Under the pieces are notes generated by a model. It was not told where the DNA came from. It worked only from the letters and a program-made list of their open reading frames with translations, and did no database searches. This document shows positions 39,245 to 50,735 of a stretch of DNA of 64,000 bases, one piece after another. The stretch comes from Limnoperna fortunei (lineage: Eukaryota > Mollusca > Bivalvia > Mytilida > Modiolidae), in contig OX104123.1 in NCBI GenBank assembly GCA_944474755.1, forward strand, positions 64,473,898 through 64,537,897, read 5' to 3'. Position numbers and translations under genes: made by a program. Every line of letters begins with the position of its first letter. Position 1 is the stretch's first letter.

Positions 39245-39252
39245 ATATTATT

Positions 39253-42200
39253 CTAATTATGGAATTCAAATAGTTGTCTCTCATTTGTGCTCTTGGTTGA
39301 TAATACTGGAAATGGCAACTTTTTGATAATTGACTGAAAGCTTTGCAGACTGGTGTCGACACGTGATGGCCATTGGTATAGAGCTCCAGTCTTTTCTTGC
39401 ATGTATTTGAGATACACCTCCTCTGTTTCTTCAGAGATCTCCAAAATCTGTAACATAAAGTAATATATCTTGTAAACATGTAAATAAGGTGGTACATTTT
39501 GACTGCAGTTTGCTACCATTAAAACAATAGAAAAATCTTCTTGTTAAGGGCTGTCACATGGTTAAATTGTTCTCAGTCACTCAATAGATGAAGGTAATGT
39601 ATATATATTTCAACACCAACTGACTTTACCATTCCAGTCAGTATGCTAACTGTCTGTAGCATTATCTCACTCCCCTATTTACCAAAAATCTCAAAAGTGT
39701 ATTAAATAACATCTAAAATAGGAGACACACATGGTTTCCAAGGGGTTGCAGTCACAAAATTGGGACAGACACACTGATCAGCCTGCCTTGTCATGAATAT
39801 AATCTGATATATAACAATGCGTTTTTGGTCCAGACTATTCTAAACAATTAACTTGAAGAAATAAAATACAGTGAAAGCTGTCTAAACCAACCCTCTGAGA
39901 CTGAAATATTTGAATTTGGTTTATACAGGTTGAAATTATAAAGAAAATACATGGAATGGTCTGAAAATCAAGATTGGTTTGGTCAGGTTTTTGGTTTAAT
40001 CAGGGTTTGGTTTAGACAGCTTGTAATAAGAATTCAAAATAACTTTTATAATGTTACAACAAAACTGAACAAAATACCTCCGCCACAAAGCTTTTAAACT
40101 TCTTCCCTACTGGCAGTGAAACTTCTACAAATTCTCCAACCTTAAACCTATTGTGAATTACAATGTTTAAAAACTGAAAATGTTTAAAGCAGTATTTTAA
40201 GATCTTCTAAATCCTAATTTGAGCATATGAGGTTCAGTATCCCACAGTCCTGTTTTCATCTAGATTCACTGAAACGTTTGGAATATGTTGATACAGTAAT
40301 ATATACATTTGTAAATGAAGTCATGGTAGATTTACTTACAAAACATTTTGTTAGCATGGTTAACAATAAAATGATAAAAATGTGGTAAAGGTCTTAAAAA
40401 CATGTGCAAATTACCTAGGTTCAACATTGCTTTGTCGTGAGGGGGTTGCTGATAGCAGATCCAGAATATGGTCAATGTTGAAACTTTCATCTGTTTCCAT
40501 GGACTCACCTTCTGAAAAAGAAATTGCTCCAATAAAATAAGCTGTTTCACACACATATAGATTCATAACTTGAACTTAAAATGTATTTATACTGGATCTT
40601 AAATTTTACGAAGTATCATAACGATTCACCCAACAGCTTGTTTACACTAGTAGTTCTTCAAATACAACTATATTGTTATCTACATTCTAATGCAATACAT
40701 GTAGTTTGAAATTTACATGTGAATCACTGAATGATGCCCCAGGAAGTTGCATGAGATGTTGCCAGTGATACAAATCATGAATGGTGAATTGCCAATTGCA
40801 AGACAGGGAGCAGCTCCTTAGGGCTGTGTTGAAGGCTGCTGGGTGTTTTTCATTGTGGACTTAAAATTACTGTTTGATGGTGGAGTTGTGTCACATACAC
40901 GTATTCTGCATCACATTATTGTCCATATGACTTGACTTAATAATTAGTAAATGTCTATCGCTAAATTAAATGTTAAGTTGTATCAAAATTAGAAATTAAT
41001 TAAGAAAGGTCACAATTACCGAACGTAGATCAGTCTTAAAGTACAAAGGGTGGAAGATCAGCTCAATAACACTGGAAAGATTGTAGATCGCAAGAGTTCT
41101 GACTTGGTACAGGCATTTCAAAAGAAATTGTGGGTTAAAATAGGTTTTAAGGCATGCCAAAACTCCCTCTTCCTTTGCGATCTAGGAATCCAGTGGAACA
41201 AATATCACAAACATCGTTGTGAGACACAATAGGTAAAGGTGATCATCTCAGTAATCACTCAGTAAATATAACTCACCTTCAGTCTGTAAAAACAAAGTTG
41301 TATCCCATAATCCTGTCTGAGGGAAATGTAGGGCATCAGGGTCAGGATTGTCTTTTCCTGAGAAAATAATGATTTATCTTTGTAAGAGGCTGACCTAGAC
41401 CTTAAATTACACTTCACTGAGGCTGGCATGATACAACCCAAGAAGTTAGAGTTGTTAGAGGCAAATATGGATAGTCAATTACCAAGGACATGTGCAGAAC
41501 ATTATAGAAAGACACATGAATAACATGGTGAACTGTCTTAACAACTTAGAAATAATAAACAAAATAGGATATCCCTATTGGACTCTCATTACTAACTTGC
41601 AAATGGTAAATGATAAAAGTCAATAAATCTTGACTGTTTGGATTGTTTGTCTGCTTCAAGAAAAGTTTATAGTTACATGTACCAGACAGAAAATGTTATC
41701 TTTAAATAACATTTAAAACTAGCATACCTTGTTCCACATGCTCAGGCATACGTATGGGCTGATCATCATCATTTGGTTCCACCTGCTCAGACATACGTAT
41801 GGGCTGATCATCATCATTCGGTTCCACCTGCTCAGACATACGTATGGGCTGATCATCATCATCATCAGTTGCTTCCACCTGCTCAGGCATATGTATGGGC
41901 TGATCATCATTATTGTCATCATCTGGCTGATCATCATCATCATCAGTTGCTTCCACCTGCCCAGGCATATGTATGGGTTGATCATCATCATCAACTTGTT
42001 CCATATGCTCAGCCATGTGTATGGGAAGAATGTCACCCTCTTGTTCCACCTGGTCATTCTGATTATTATGTTCCACATTTGGCAAACCTTATGAAACATT
42101 TAAAGCAATGGATTCATTAATGTTCAGCATTATACCGTTGAACAATTCAAAAGTGATTTGTAATAGGCAAATACATACATGTAGTAAATAAGCTAGTGAT

Positions 42201-44826
42201 GACTTCCCTAATCTTAAATTCATTGAAGTGATTCAATAAAATCTATGAAAAGCTTGAAGAATCAAATTAAGTAGTACTTTAGGGATAACTATTGACCATG
42301 ACTGGAACATTTAAGTTCATATGGCCTTACAAAACAAAGCTTTAAAATTATTAAGTGCTGTTTTCTTGTGAAATACCTGTTACAGTCTTACAATGACCTA
42401 TTTTGCCTCATTCTAATCATGAAAACTTACTGTCATCATTTTCTAGAATGGGTTGCTGTCTTCGTCGCCTTTTTTCAGCTGCATTTGGTTTTAATTCAGC
42501 TACTGTCCATTCTCCAGTAACATCTTTATTGCTACATTCTAGGACTACCATGCCAAGACATGTCCAACAATAACAAGTCCTTTCTCTAACATTTACGACA
42601 AATGGCTGTACAGATCTTACACAGTGAAGTTTCCTGGTGTTTTTCAATGTGCTGACTTTTGTTCGTTCTGAATCTCCTCTGATAACATCACTTTTGTCTA
42701 CATAAACAAATCTTCTCTTTAGATGTGAATGCTCAGCTGTTTTGGGCAAATTAAGATTCTTTCTACAAAATTCAAAGAACTCTTTTGGAGATAGTACTGT
42801 TTCTTGACTTGCTGCTATTGCTGATCTAGCAGATTTTTTCACAACACCTATTTCTCTGTCACAAGGGCCCTTCCCATGTCTTGATCCAAAGTAGTTTTTG
42901 TCAGTTTCCAATCCGAAATCTTCATTGGAAAAAGAACAATTCACAAAATTGATCTTATTCTTATATTGTGTTGGAGCCCCATCTGAGAACTGTATAACTT
43001 TCTGGATTGTATTGTTGCATTCATCTTGGAGCATTCTAATAGCCTTACCTACAAAATGTTGTACACCATGGTGATCATGAACCATATCATCTGATATGAA
43101 AATAATTGAGTCTGTTATGATTGGTGTCTCTTCACAATCAGTGCAGACATAATGGCAAACAATTGGATGTAGAGTGCAGTGGATATTACTCCAGTGAAAG
43201 CCTTGAGGTGCATCTTGTGCTCTACAGGTGAAATTTTCTGCATAATCCATACAGAAAACAACTGTTTCGAGTGGGACCTGTCTTATCAAGTTCTTATATT
43301 GATCATACTGCCATTTGGCATTAAAGAGATGGACAGAAAATGTCTCCATTTTTACCATAAAGATTTCAACTAGATCCTCTACAACACTTTCCTTCTTAAC
43401 TTTCATCATTCTTGAACTGGTACTATATGACTGGTTTTCCCATTGAAACCAGCTTATCGGACTTATATCATGTGGCTCAACTAGAATGTCTTGAAGATGT
43501 TCCCTGATTTTTTGTGTTCCACATCTTTCACAGCTCCGGTCAAGACAAGATTTTCTGTAATTTCCTCCATCAGGTTTGGGACAAATAGTTAGATTTGAGG
43601 CAGAATATCTATCTCTTATCTGACAGTCTATTTGGTGTGTGATACTATAGGCATTTAATGCCTTGATAATCAAATCTATATTTAGACAGTATTCACAGAG
43701 ACATTCCCTGAAGCGGTGCTCTGTGAACGGAAGTACCTTTTTGGGTTTTAATCTGACAAAAGCACTATAGCTTACTGGACTTTCTACACTCTCTTTATAT
43801 CTGCTATAGCTTGATCTAATGGAACTTTCCATTATTTTGCGTGTTTCCATATTTCCATTTACTCTTATTGGACCAGTCTCATTAGGAATGTCTTTACTGA
43901 CTTCTTCAAAGAAGGTTCTCACTTCTTCTACTTTATTATCTGATAAAGCATCTATCCTTTTTTTCCTCTCTTCTTCCCATCCTGGAGAATTGCTCTTTAT
44001 TAACCTTTTTCTTAGTTTTCTTGAGATTCCAAGTGAATGCATGACTGCTTTCCCTTTCAAAGTCATTGCATGAGCCAAAATACGCCTTCTGCGGATGTCT
44101 TGTTTATTTCTCTTGTATCTAAGTTTGTGTAATGTTTCTGTGTAAGATAAATGAGCATCCATTGCAAGTTTTCTTTTTACTTTTGATCCTGGACTCTCAA
44201 CCCCAAGGCTATCCTCAATGCATCTCTTTGTTCTTGGTGACTGCGCATAAATTGCAGCAGCCACCGCTGAAGCTTTCAAAATTGGATTGTCTGGCATCAT
44301 TTGCAACAAATCTGAAAGTTTCTTTTTCTGTCGTGACTTTGCCGTCCTTAATGCACCAGATTTTAGATCTGTACTACCAACTGTTGAATCTACTGTTGAT
44401 GGTTTAGCCAAATTAGGGCTGATGACCTTCAAATTCTTATCTTGTCTGCTTTTCTCCGTTTAGCATTTATGGCATTCCTCTTCTGATGACTCATATTTTG
44501 TCTTTGTTTTTCTTCACGCCATTTCTGTCTCTGCACTTCTTGTGAAAGACGGGTTAATGGTTTTACTTGAGGAGCTTTCCCTTGATCTTTCTGTACTTCT
44601 GCTGACGGAGTCTTTGTAAATCTCGGTTTCTCTGTTTTGCATCACTTGATTGTCTGTTCTCTCTATAATCTTTAATTCTTGCTGTTTCAACTTCCCTGTA
44701 CAATTTGTATAGATCTGGATCTTTCTTTAAGCTGTCTCTATACAATTTAGAGTACTCTTTCTGAGTTTTAGGCTGTTTCTTATTGGGAATAACATTCCGT
44801 GTATTTCTTTTGCCAACTGATTCCAT
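39253..44826 (-). CDS. transposase-like protein of unnamed family, spliced
   Basis: Exons on the minus strand, phases consistent: 44826 down to about 42424 (donor ACA|GTAAGT), 42087-41728, 41357-41277, 40511-40415, 40147-40078 and 39447-39253. The N-terminus is basic (KEYSKLYRDSLKKDPDLYKL). The large exon has cysteine pairs (CLCEYC, CERCGT), then CMDYAENF, QFSDGAPTQYKNK and GSRHGKGPCDREIGVVK, which look like the three acidic blocks of an RNase H-fold transposase. CYCWTC follows. The later exons encode an acidic repeat region and a C-terminus (KVGEFVEVSLPVGKKFKSFV) resembling a small beta-barrel. Such proteins are widespread in invertebrate and fish genomes but uncharacterised to my knowledge. 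Two apparent -1 shifts occur near 44600 and 44440. Catalytic assignment is inference. Confidence 0.75.
41728..42087 (-). repeat. coding minisatellite exon, 45-bp unit
   Basis: This 360-nt phase 1-1 exon encodes five or six copies of a 15-17 residue unit such as DDDQPIRMSEQVEPN, with variable runs of aspartate. The DNA unit is 45 bp (GGCTGATCATCATCATTTGG on the plus strand). Units at 41740-41829 are almost identical, so recent copy-number change is likely. The encoded segment should be acidic and disordered. Confidence 0.85.
44433..44826 (-). other. N-terminal part of the transposase-like gene with two frame changes
   Basis: From the ATG at 44826 (right after a TTTTTTAG acceptor) one frame reads a basic N-terminus to about 44620. 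A second frame then continues with KPLTRLSQEVQRQKWREEKQ and AINAKRRKADK to about 44440. A third frame takes up with DKNLKVISPN into the large exon. Each step equals a -1 shift. There is no pyrimidine tract or convincing intron between them. Assembly indels, pseudogene decay or true recoding are all possible. Confidence 0.6.
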
Positions 44827-44834
44827 CTAAAAAA

Positions 44835-46840
44835 GAAATGGAATGGTAATTTATGAAAGCTATATGCAGTTCCTTTCAGTTTTCTATTTATATAACATAC
44901 AGACAGCTAAAACATAAATATAAAAAGGAAATTACTATATATATGTCACCCTCCAAAGTGATCCCATTTAGCTTGCTATCAGTTGTCGGAGGTTTTCAAT
45001 GGAACACAGAGAGCATGGAACAATAATTGATTATAAAGTTTGTCTTATTGCAGCTATATAGAATTTGCACTCCAATGGCACGTTTAATTTATTGAGATAT
45101 TCTATATGTAATATGTAACATAAAAATTCAGGGCAAACAAAAAAGTATGTTTCCTTTAGCACCTGAAAAAATTAGATTTGGTAGATAGGGAATTATTTTT
45201 ATTCTTGAAGTGTTTTACCTAGAGTCTATGGGAGTAATTTTGTGATTTTAACAGTGCTTGGTGGATATTTATCATAACAAACTTTAAGTAGGGCAGGGAC
45301 TGGAGTTACAGAAATTACCGACAATAGGGTGACAGTAAACTCCATTATTTTCATGACTTTATTTGCTATCTATGTGCTAATATTGAAACAAATTTACAAA
45401 AACTGTCAGTCTGGTATGATAGTTAAAATGACCTTTGGAATCACCTGTAACACACTTAAGAAATTCAGTTGAGTCCTTGTTATGAACAATAATAAAGGTT
45501 ATTCTTAATGCAATAAAATAAAATTTAATGTACGAGATATTATATTTATAAGTTAGAAAAATAAAGTTCATGTGAACAGATTTTAAATTCATGGCATAAT
45601 GGTTACAGTTCAATGAACCTTACTAAATCTCTTTACTTCTCGCGTTCATAACATTGGACATTAAATATCATGATGTAAAATGTGTCCTTGTTATGAACAA
45701 TAAAAAAAATGTTTAGTCTTGTAGGCAAAATTCTTAAATATAATATTATTAGACTAAAGAAAGATTGAAATTACCAACAAAATTTTAAATTATTAAGAAA
45801 TTACTAAAAGTCTGATGAAAACACTAAATCTGCTATCCATAAGTGTTCATAACAGTGGACACTTATATCATGATGTAAAATGTGTCCTTGTTATGAACAG
45901 AACCAAATTGTCGGTTTAGTATAGAAGACAAAACTGTTCTAAATGATATTCTCAGACAATGAAAAAATTCAAGTCACTAATTTTTTTCAAATTATTAAGA
46001 AATTACTAAAAGTCTGATGAAAACACTAAATCTGCTATCCATAAGTGTTCATAACAGTGGACACTTATATCATGATGTAAAACGTGTCCTTGTTATGAAC
46101 AGAACCAAAATATCTGTTTCATCTTTTGACAATATTCTTACATTTAGAATTTCAATCATACTTTTTTCAAAATGATCTGGTAAATAAAGATTAACTTTTA
46201 GGAAATGTAAAAATTTTGAAAAAAATCCAAATTTCTGTTACTCCCAATGTTCATAACATTGGATGCTAAAATACTGATATGAAATGTGTCCTTGTTATGA
46301 ACAAAGCATGTTGATTTAACAGGGTAATAAGTTTATCATCTTGCATCTCTATCCTAAATTGATGTTTTTTTGTTAAGAACATGTATTCATAACAGCTATA
46401 AAAGAATGAAGAAAAAGTAGATTTGCTTAAGAATAAGAGAAATTAACACTTGTTCATAACACAGAACCAGAAATTTTGGAGTCTTGGTTATGAACAGTGG
46501 TTTTCCTACCAAAAAAATCCTCTAGAATAATTCAGCACACATATGATATAATGATTTAATAATTTTACATTGTAAGTAGAAAAGTTTGTTTACATACAAT
46601 TTTATTTCAAATAGAAAACAGGATTTGACTAATCGTTCATAACATAAGACACTTGTCGCTTTTTCTGTCAGTTTGAGGAGATCAGCTTTTTAAATGGATT
46701 TCGTTCATTTTACATTGATCAAGCAATATTAAAACTTGCATATTCTATTAATTAACCTTTTCTGTTCATCTTTAGCATAAGATCTTCTAAATTCATATGC
46801 AAAACAACTGAATAAAGTTATATTTAATAAGTACCCTTAC
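44835..46840 (-). other. probable first intron of the transposase-like gene
   Basis: The acceptor TTTTTTAG at 44834-44827 directly precedes the ATG. A strong donor, AACTAAG|GTAAGG, on the same strand has its exon end at 46841. This predicts a non-coding first exon beginning somewhere above 46841 and an intron of about 2.0 kb that holds the 202-bp satellite. Confidence 0.5.
45479..46302. repeat. 202-bp satellite with palindromic core
   Basis: Cores start with GTTCATAAC at 45644, 45845, 46047 and 46249 (spacing 201, 202 and 202) and each ends 54-55 bases later with GTTATGAAC. Inside most cores GGACAC faces GTGTCC, so the core is an inverted repeat. A half unit starts the array at 45479. The units ending at 45898 and 46100 are nearly identical over more than 120 bases. 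Looser copies of the motif continue at 46452-46495, 46635 and 46851. Confidence 0.9.
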
Positions 46841-47025
46841 CTTAGTTTCTGTTCATAACCACAGAGCCCAGGCTCGACACCAACCTTCCAGCAGCAATCT
46901 CAGCTTCTTGTGTAGTTGCACTAGTATGTGCACTACTTCATCAAAATATGTGTACTAGATTATTCCATTTTGTGTGGGGGGTGATCACTTGAACTTTTGT
47001 CCTAATTTAAAACCTGTCATTTTAT

Positions 47026-47625
47026 GTTCATAACTTTTGGACACCATTTTCAATAGCTATGAATTTTAACCCCAAAAAATAGTTTATTCTGTTCTATATC
47101 ACAAATAAAGTAAAAATTCTTTTTATTGTATTCTTTAGAAAAAAAAGGAAAATATATTCACATAAATATAATTCATGAACATTTTTTTATAGGTTTGCTT
47201 CTTATAGTTATGATGGACACCACAAGTTATGAACATAAAATCAGTTTTTGATTGAAGTTCTGTTTTGTATTGTACAAATATGGTCGCTAATTCATGTTTT
47301 TTCTCAAATTGCTGGGTCTCTGTTTCAGTTTATCACATTATTTTGTTATTTAAAACATAATAACATGAATTAGAGAGAATTCTTGTCATGGGGGTTTATC
47401 AATGTAACATTTGACATTGAAAATTTATGGCATTTAACGGGAAAAAAGGTGGTACAATTTGTCTAAGATGTTACATTCTAATAGTTTTTGTCTCATTAAG
47501 TTTCCACTATATATTTTATTGAGATATAAATGCATTTTTACCAAGAGAATCCCTCAGAAACATCATTATTTGATATTCAATAACACCTATAGGTAATGTA
47601 CCCAGTATCTGATACAGTCACACGC
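47026..47625 (-). repeat. right terminal inverted repeat of the 10-kb element
   Basis: Partner of 37333-37701, with extra sequence between the blocks. Carries GTTCATAAC at 47026-47034 and the inverted motif at 47226-47234, both next to GGACACC-type sequence. Confidence 0.65.
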
Positions 47626-48029
47626 AAGATTTGGATAAAAACGACGTAATAAAATGCATTGTTGCAAACACGAATTTATTGGTGTACATGACAAAATCAC
47701 TAACAGCCGTATTATAAAAGTCGATAGGACTGTTTGTAAATTGGTCTTGTTTATACACTTAAATCAATACAACGGTGTTTAATTATATACTATAATGACA
47801 AAAACATCAGCAATATGATAACGGGTAACCGATCAGGTCGATAACAGGTGCCTCGTCGGTAACGGGTAACCTATTAAGGTATCCCGACCACAATTGACCA
47901 CTTGGTCATTTGATTTCACGGATGTCAATTTATTTTCTTAATAGAGCAGACAGATAATGTTCGGCAAACATCGGAAATAATATTTGAGTAACGAACATGT
48001 TTACTCAAAACTGTTCACATTGATTCAAA

Positions 48030-48262
48030 GTTTGTTTGTTTGATGGTGTTTGATGGTGTTTTTTCAGCTATATCATGGCGTCCAGTTTTTATTGGGGGAG
48101 GAGGTCGGAGTACCCGGAGAAAACCCCCGACCTGCGGTAGGAAAACTGGCAATCCTTGTCAATTAAGATTGGAGTCGAGTACACCCTGCCTGCAGTGAGA
48201 ATCGAACCCGCAATCTCAGTGTTGACAGATAACGTGATCAATAGTAGACCACTAGTAAACAA
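48030..48262 (-). mobile_element. SINE family D with tRNA-like head
   Basis: Read on the minus strand: a tRNA-like head near 48262-48195 (AGTGGTCTACTATTGATCAC, B box GGGTTCGATTCTC), then a conserved core TTTTCTCCGGGTACTCCGAC, CCCAATAAAAACTGGACGCC, and a shortened tail ATATAGCTGAAAAAACACC. This is the order of tRNA-derived SINEs with a conserved central domain. Confidence 0.75.
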
Positions 48263-48639
48263 TGTATTTAGTTTGTATCATGAAGTAGCAATATATATAA
48301 TAAAGCTGTATTTCATGGTCGAAAAATAAAATTCAACTTAAATTATGGGTCAGATACCTTACGCCAATAGCAGATAATTCACTAAGTCGGGAACAGGTAA
48401 CTCTTCGCATAACGGGTAATTCAACAAGCAAGTCGCTCACATGTATCATCCAGTAGGTCATTCGACTCGTCAATTTGAAACAGTTGCACACATCAAGTCC
48501 ATAAAATTAAATGAGAAGAAGCACCACTTAGAACAAAGGTAATATGTTTGCCTGTTGTTCTTGAAAGTAAATACGTACAGACCCACTCTTATTCTGTACT
48601 GCTCAATTCTTATAATCGCAAGTAGCTTAGGTGTCCTAT

Positions 48640-48780
48640 CATTCTCATACCCAAATTTTACAAATATGATAAAATTATATGGCGGCCGTTTTTAAATGCA
48701 GCTAATTAAATGTAAAAATTTTGGATAATTATTATAATGGTCAATTTAAACTGGTAGAAAAACAATTGGGCGAAAAAATA
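48640..48780 (+). repeat. dispersed repeat Y, copy 2
   Basis: GGCGGCCGTTTTTAAATGCA followed by ATGGTCAATTTAAACTGG matches the copies at 37010 and 51345. Confidence 0.6.
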
Positions 48781-49857
48781 TACATTAAATAATCTTTTTC
48801 TATGACCTTCCGTTTATTGTTCACCTAAAGCTGATTTAGGTGTATGCGATAGCATATTATGTTAGGTAGGGAATCGCATAAGGAAAACCTCACAATTTAC
48901 GATAACATGTGATTGCTAAAACTAGAATTTTATAATTTGTAAAAAAAATTATGCTGTGTTATTGTTTAATAGAATGAAATAAAAAATCCTTTAAAGGCAG
49001 AAATGGCCGAATTTCTTGAAACAGGAAGTGGGCGAGGGACAGACCTGAAATGGAATTCCACGTTATGGGAGGCCATGCTGATGCTTCATACCAAATTTCA
49101 ATAGAATGTTACTAGTAGTTGCTGAAAAAAATTGTTACGAAGATTTTTTCCCCGCCGGCCCGCACAACATACACCATATTATATCCCGGATTTTCACTGT
49201 GAAATCCGACGAAAAAAGATCAAATATAATATATAACCAGACCAGATGTAAACGAAAACACACCCAGACACATGCTCTCACAGTGTATTACGACAGTCAG
49301 TTAACCACAAATAAATATGGTCGTGAGGAGGCGGGAAAAGTATTGCGGTTTGTCCGATTAACATTGAACGTCACGAAAATCGTTGCAAACAATTCAATGT
49401 CTCTTGAAAACACACGTAGTTATCATGAAAACATTTTTGGATTTTTGTAATACAAATCTACAATATGGAATAACAAAAAAGACAGCAAAAAATGCATGAG
49501 CACACGGGGGTGTTATTTTTGAAATGGATGTAACAGCTATATTTTAGTGAATATTCAAATAGAGGTCTGTTTCCAAAGCGTTTGAAGGACGATATATTAG
49601 AATCCATATTATAATGACATAAACATTAAGAATATTATAACAGATAACCTGTTAATTATAGATTAACCATTAGGTCGATAACAGATCACACGTCGGTAAC
49701 AGGTCACCCATCGAGTCGGAGAGGCCCACTCTCATTCTATACTATTCTTTACTAACAAAGTGAAACTTTAAAAAGAACTTCATATATATTATAGTATTTC
49801 TTATCAATAAAATTAAGTTTGTTTCAATTAAATAAACACAAATAATTTTAAAAGTTT

Positions 49858-50735
49858 TAAAGGTCGCCGAGACCAAGTTGTTTTAACAAGATGTCGTCTT
49901 GGTCATACCGGGACGATATATAGTTATATTTAAAATAATGAGCCACGACCCGAATGGCCCCGTGCGGGATCCGGGTGGCCAAAGGAATAGACCGCAGTCG
50001 TAAAAGGCGACTAAATAGCGCCCAGTACCCTGACCGGCGTGTCAGGTCGGTTTGCCTAAAGACCGACTGGGATGTGTGCCCCAGGTGGTTGAATGGGGTA
50101 CCCCTGGCAAGCTGGGGTTGTCGGGCCATAATACGGAAAACCTGACCGCAAACCATATTAGTGCACCGTGTTGGGAAAAATGCCAGTGGCAATCTAAAAT
50201 CCGTTACCCCTATTTTTCCTTGTGTCCCATCTCATTTTCATTCATAATCATTTCATGTTCATTTTATCATCCATTCCATGTTCATCGCCTGAATATAGCT
50301 GAAATAATGCTGCTCGGGCGTTAAACACCATTAATAAATCAATCAATCACGACCCGAATGTGTGTCATGCAACAGTCCATTCACTATTAAACATGTCTTG
50401 ATTGACTGTGTGGACGTGGACCACATTCGGGAACGTTTCTCTAGTGTATATACATATTTTAATTTATATAAAACTGTCGCAGGCGACACAATTTTAAATT
50501 TTTTAAAAGAAATTAATTTATTTAATAAAATTTAATTCCACTACTAAATGTGATGCTCCATATCTTTTGTTGTTTTAAGTACAATTTTTATCTGTATATA
50601 TTCTCATTATTGTATGTGATTACGCTTTTAGTATAAAGTGAGGCATGACATACTAACAAGTAAAAAACTATAAGTGTCACGTCCTGAATATAGCTGAAAT
50701 ATTGCTTGCTGGACGTTAAACAACAATCAATCAAT
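49858..50735 (+). pseudogene. non-LTR retrotransposon copy D, 3' end only, split by a SINE
   Basis: A 5'-truncated LINE copy beginning at the RRDQVVLTRCRLGHT block (49862). It is interrupted at 49957-50347 by SINE A and resumes with HDPNVCHATVH-region sequence through the last coding block. Its 3' UTR matches copy A and ends in CACGTCCTGAATATAGCTGA plus a CAATCAATCAAT tract. This is the best-preserved LINE tail in the window. Confidence 0.88.
49957..50347 (+). mobile_element. SINE family A nested in LINE copy D, internally deleted
   Basis: A perfect 13-bp TSD, CACGACCCGAATG, lies at 49944-49956 and 50348-50360 within LINE coding sequence. Compared with the full copies it lacks about 13 bases after CGCAGTCG and about 110 bases between AAAAATGCCA and GTGGCAATCT. 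Confidence 0.93.

Larger units (their letters stand above)
37333..47625 (-). mobile_element. candidate 10.3-kb DNA transposon with long degenerate TIRs
   Basis: Four sequence blocks recur in inverted order at the two ends. (1) 37333-37355 against 47601-47625 (outermost; GACTGTATC...ATACTGGG). (2) 37397-37420 against 47328-47351 (21 of 24 identical). (3) ATTAGCGA plus GTTCATAAC at 37503-37533 against 47226-47291. (4) GGACACC with GTTATGAAC at 37686-37701 against 47026-47045. The single large gene inside, on the minus strand, has transposase-like motifs. No TSD could be defined, so the exact ends are uncertain. The inverted relation is seen directly; mobility is inferred. Confidence 0.65.
47626..49857. 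other. intergenic, composite of short repeats
   Basis: A motif close to GTCGATAACAGGT / GGTAACGGGTAACC recurs at about 47815-47880, 48388-48425 and 49636-49718. Repeat Y lies at 48640-48780, a SINE D copy at 48030-48262, and a repeat shared with 16833-17115 at 49330-49515. No gene recognised; the open stretch 49106-49450 is part of the shared repeat. Confidence 0.5.

Noticed and set aside
41729..42120. Long plus-strand and alternate-frame open stretches over 41.7-42.1 kb
   Set aside because: They are the other frames of the 45-bp coding minisatellite; only the minus-strand frame joins neighbouring exons in phase.
45377..45613. Minus-strand open frame upstream of the transposase-like gene
   Set aside because: It overlaps the start of the satellite array and has no family features.
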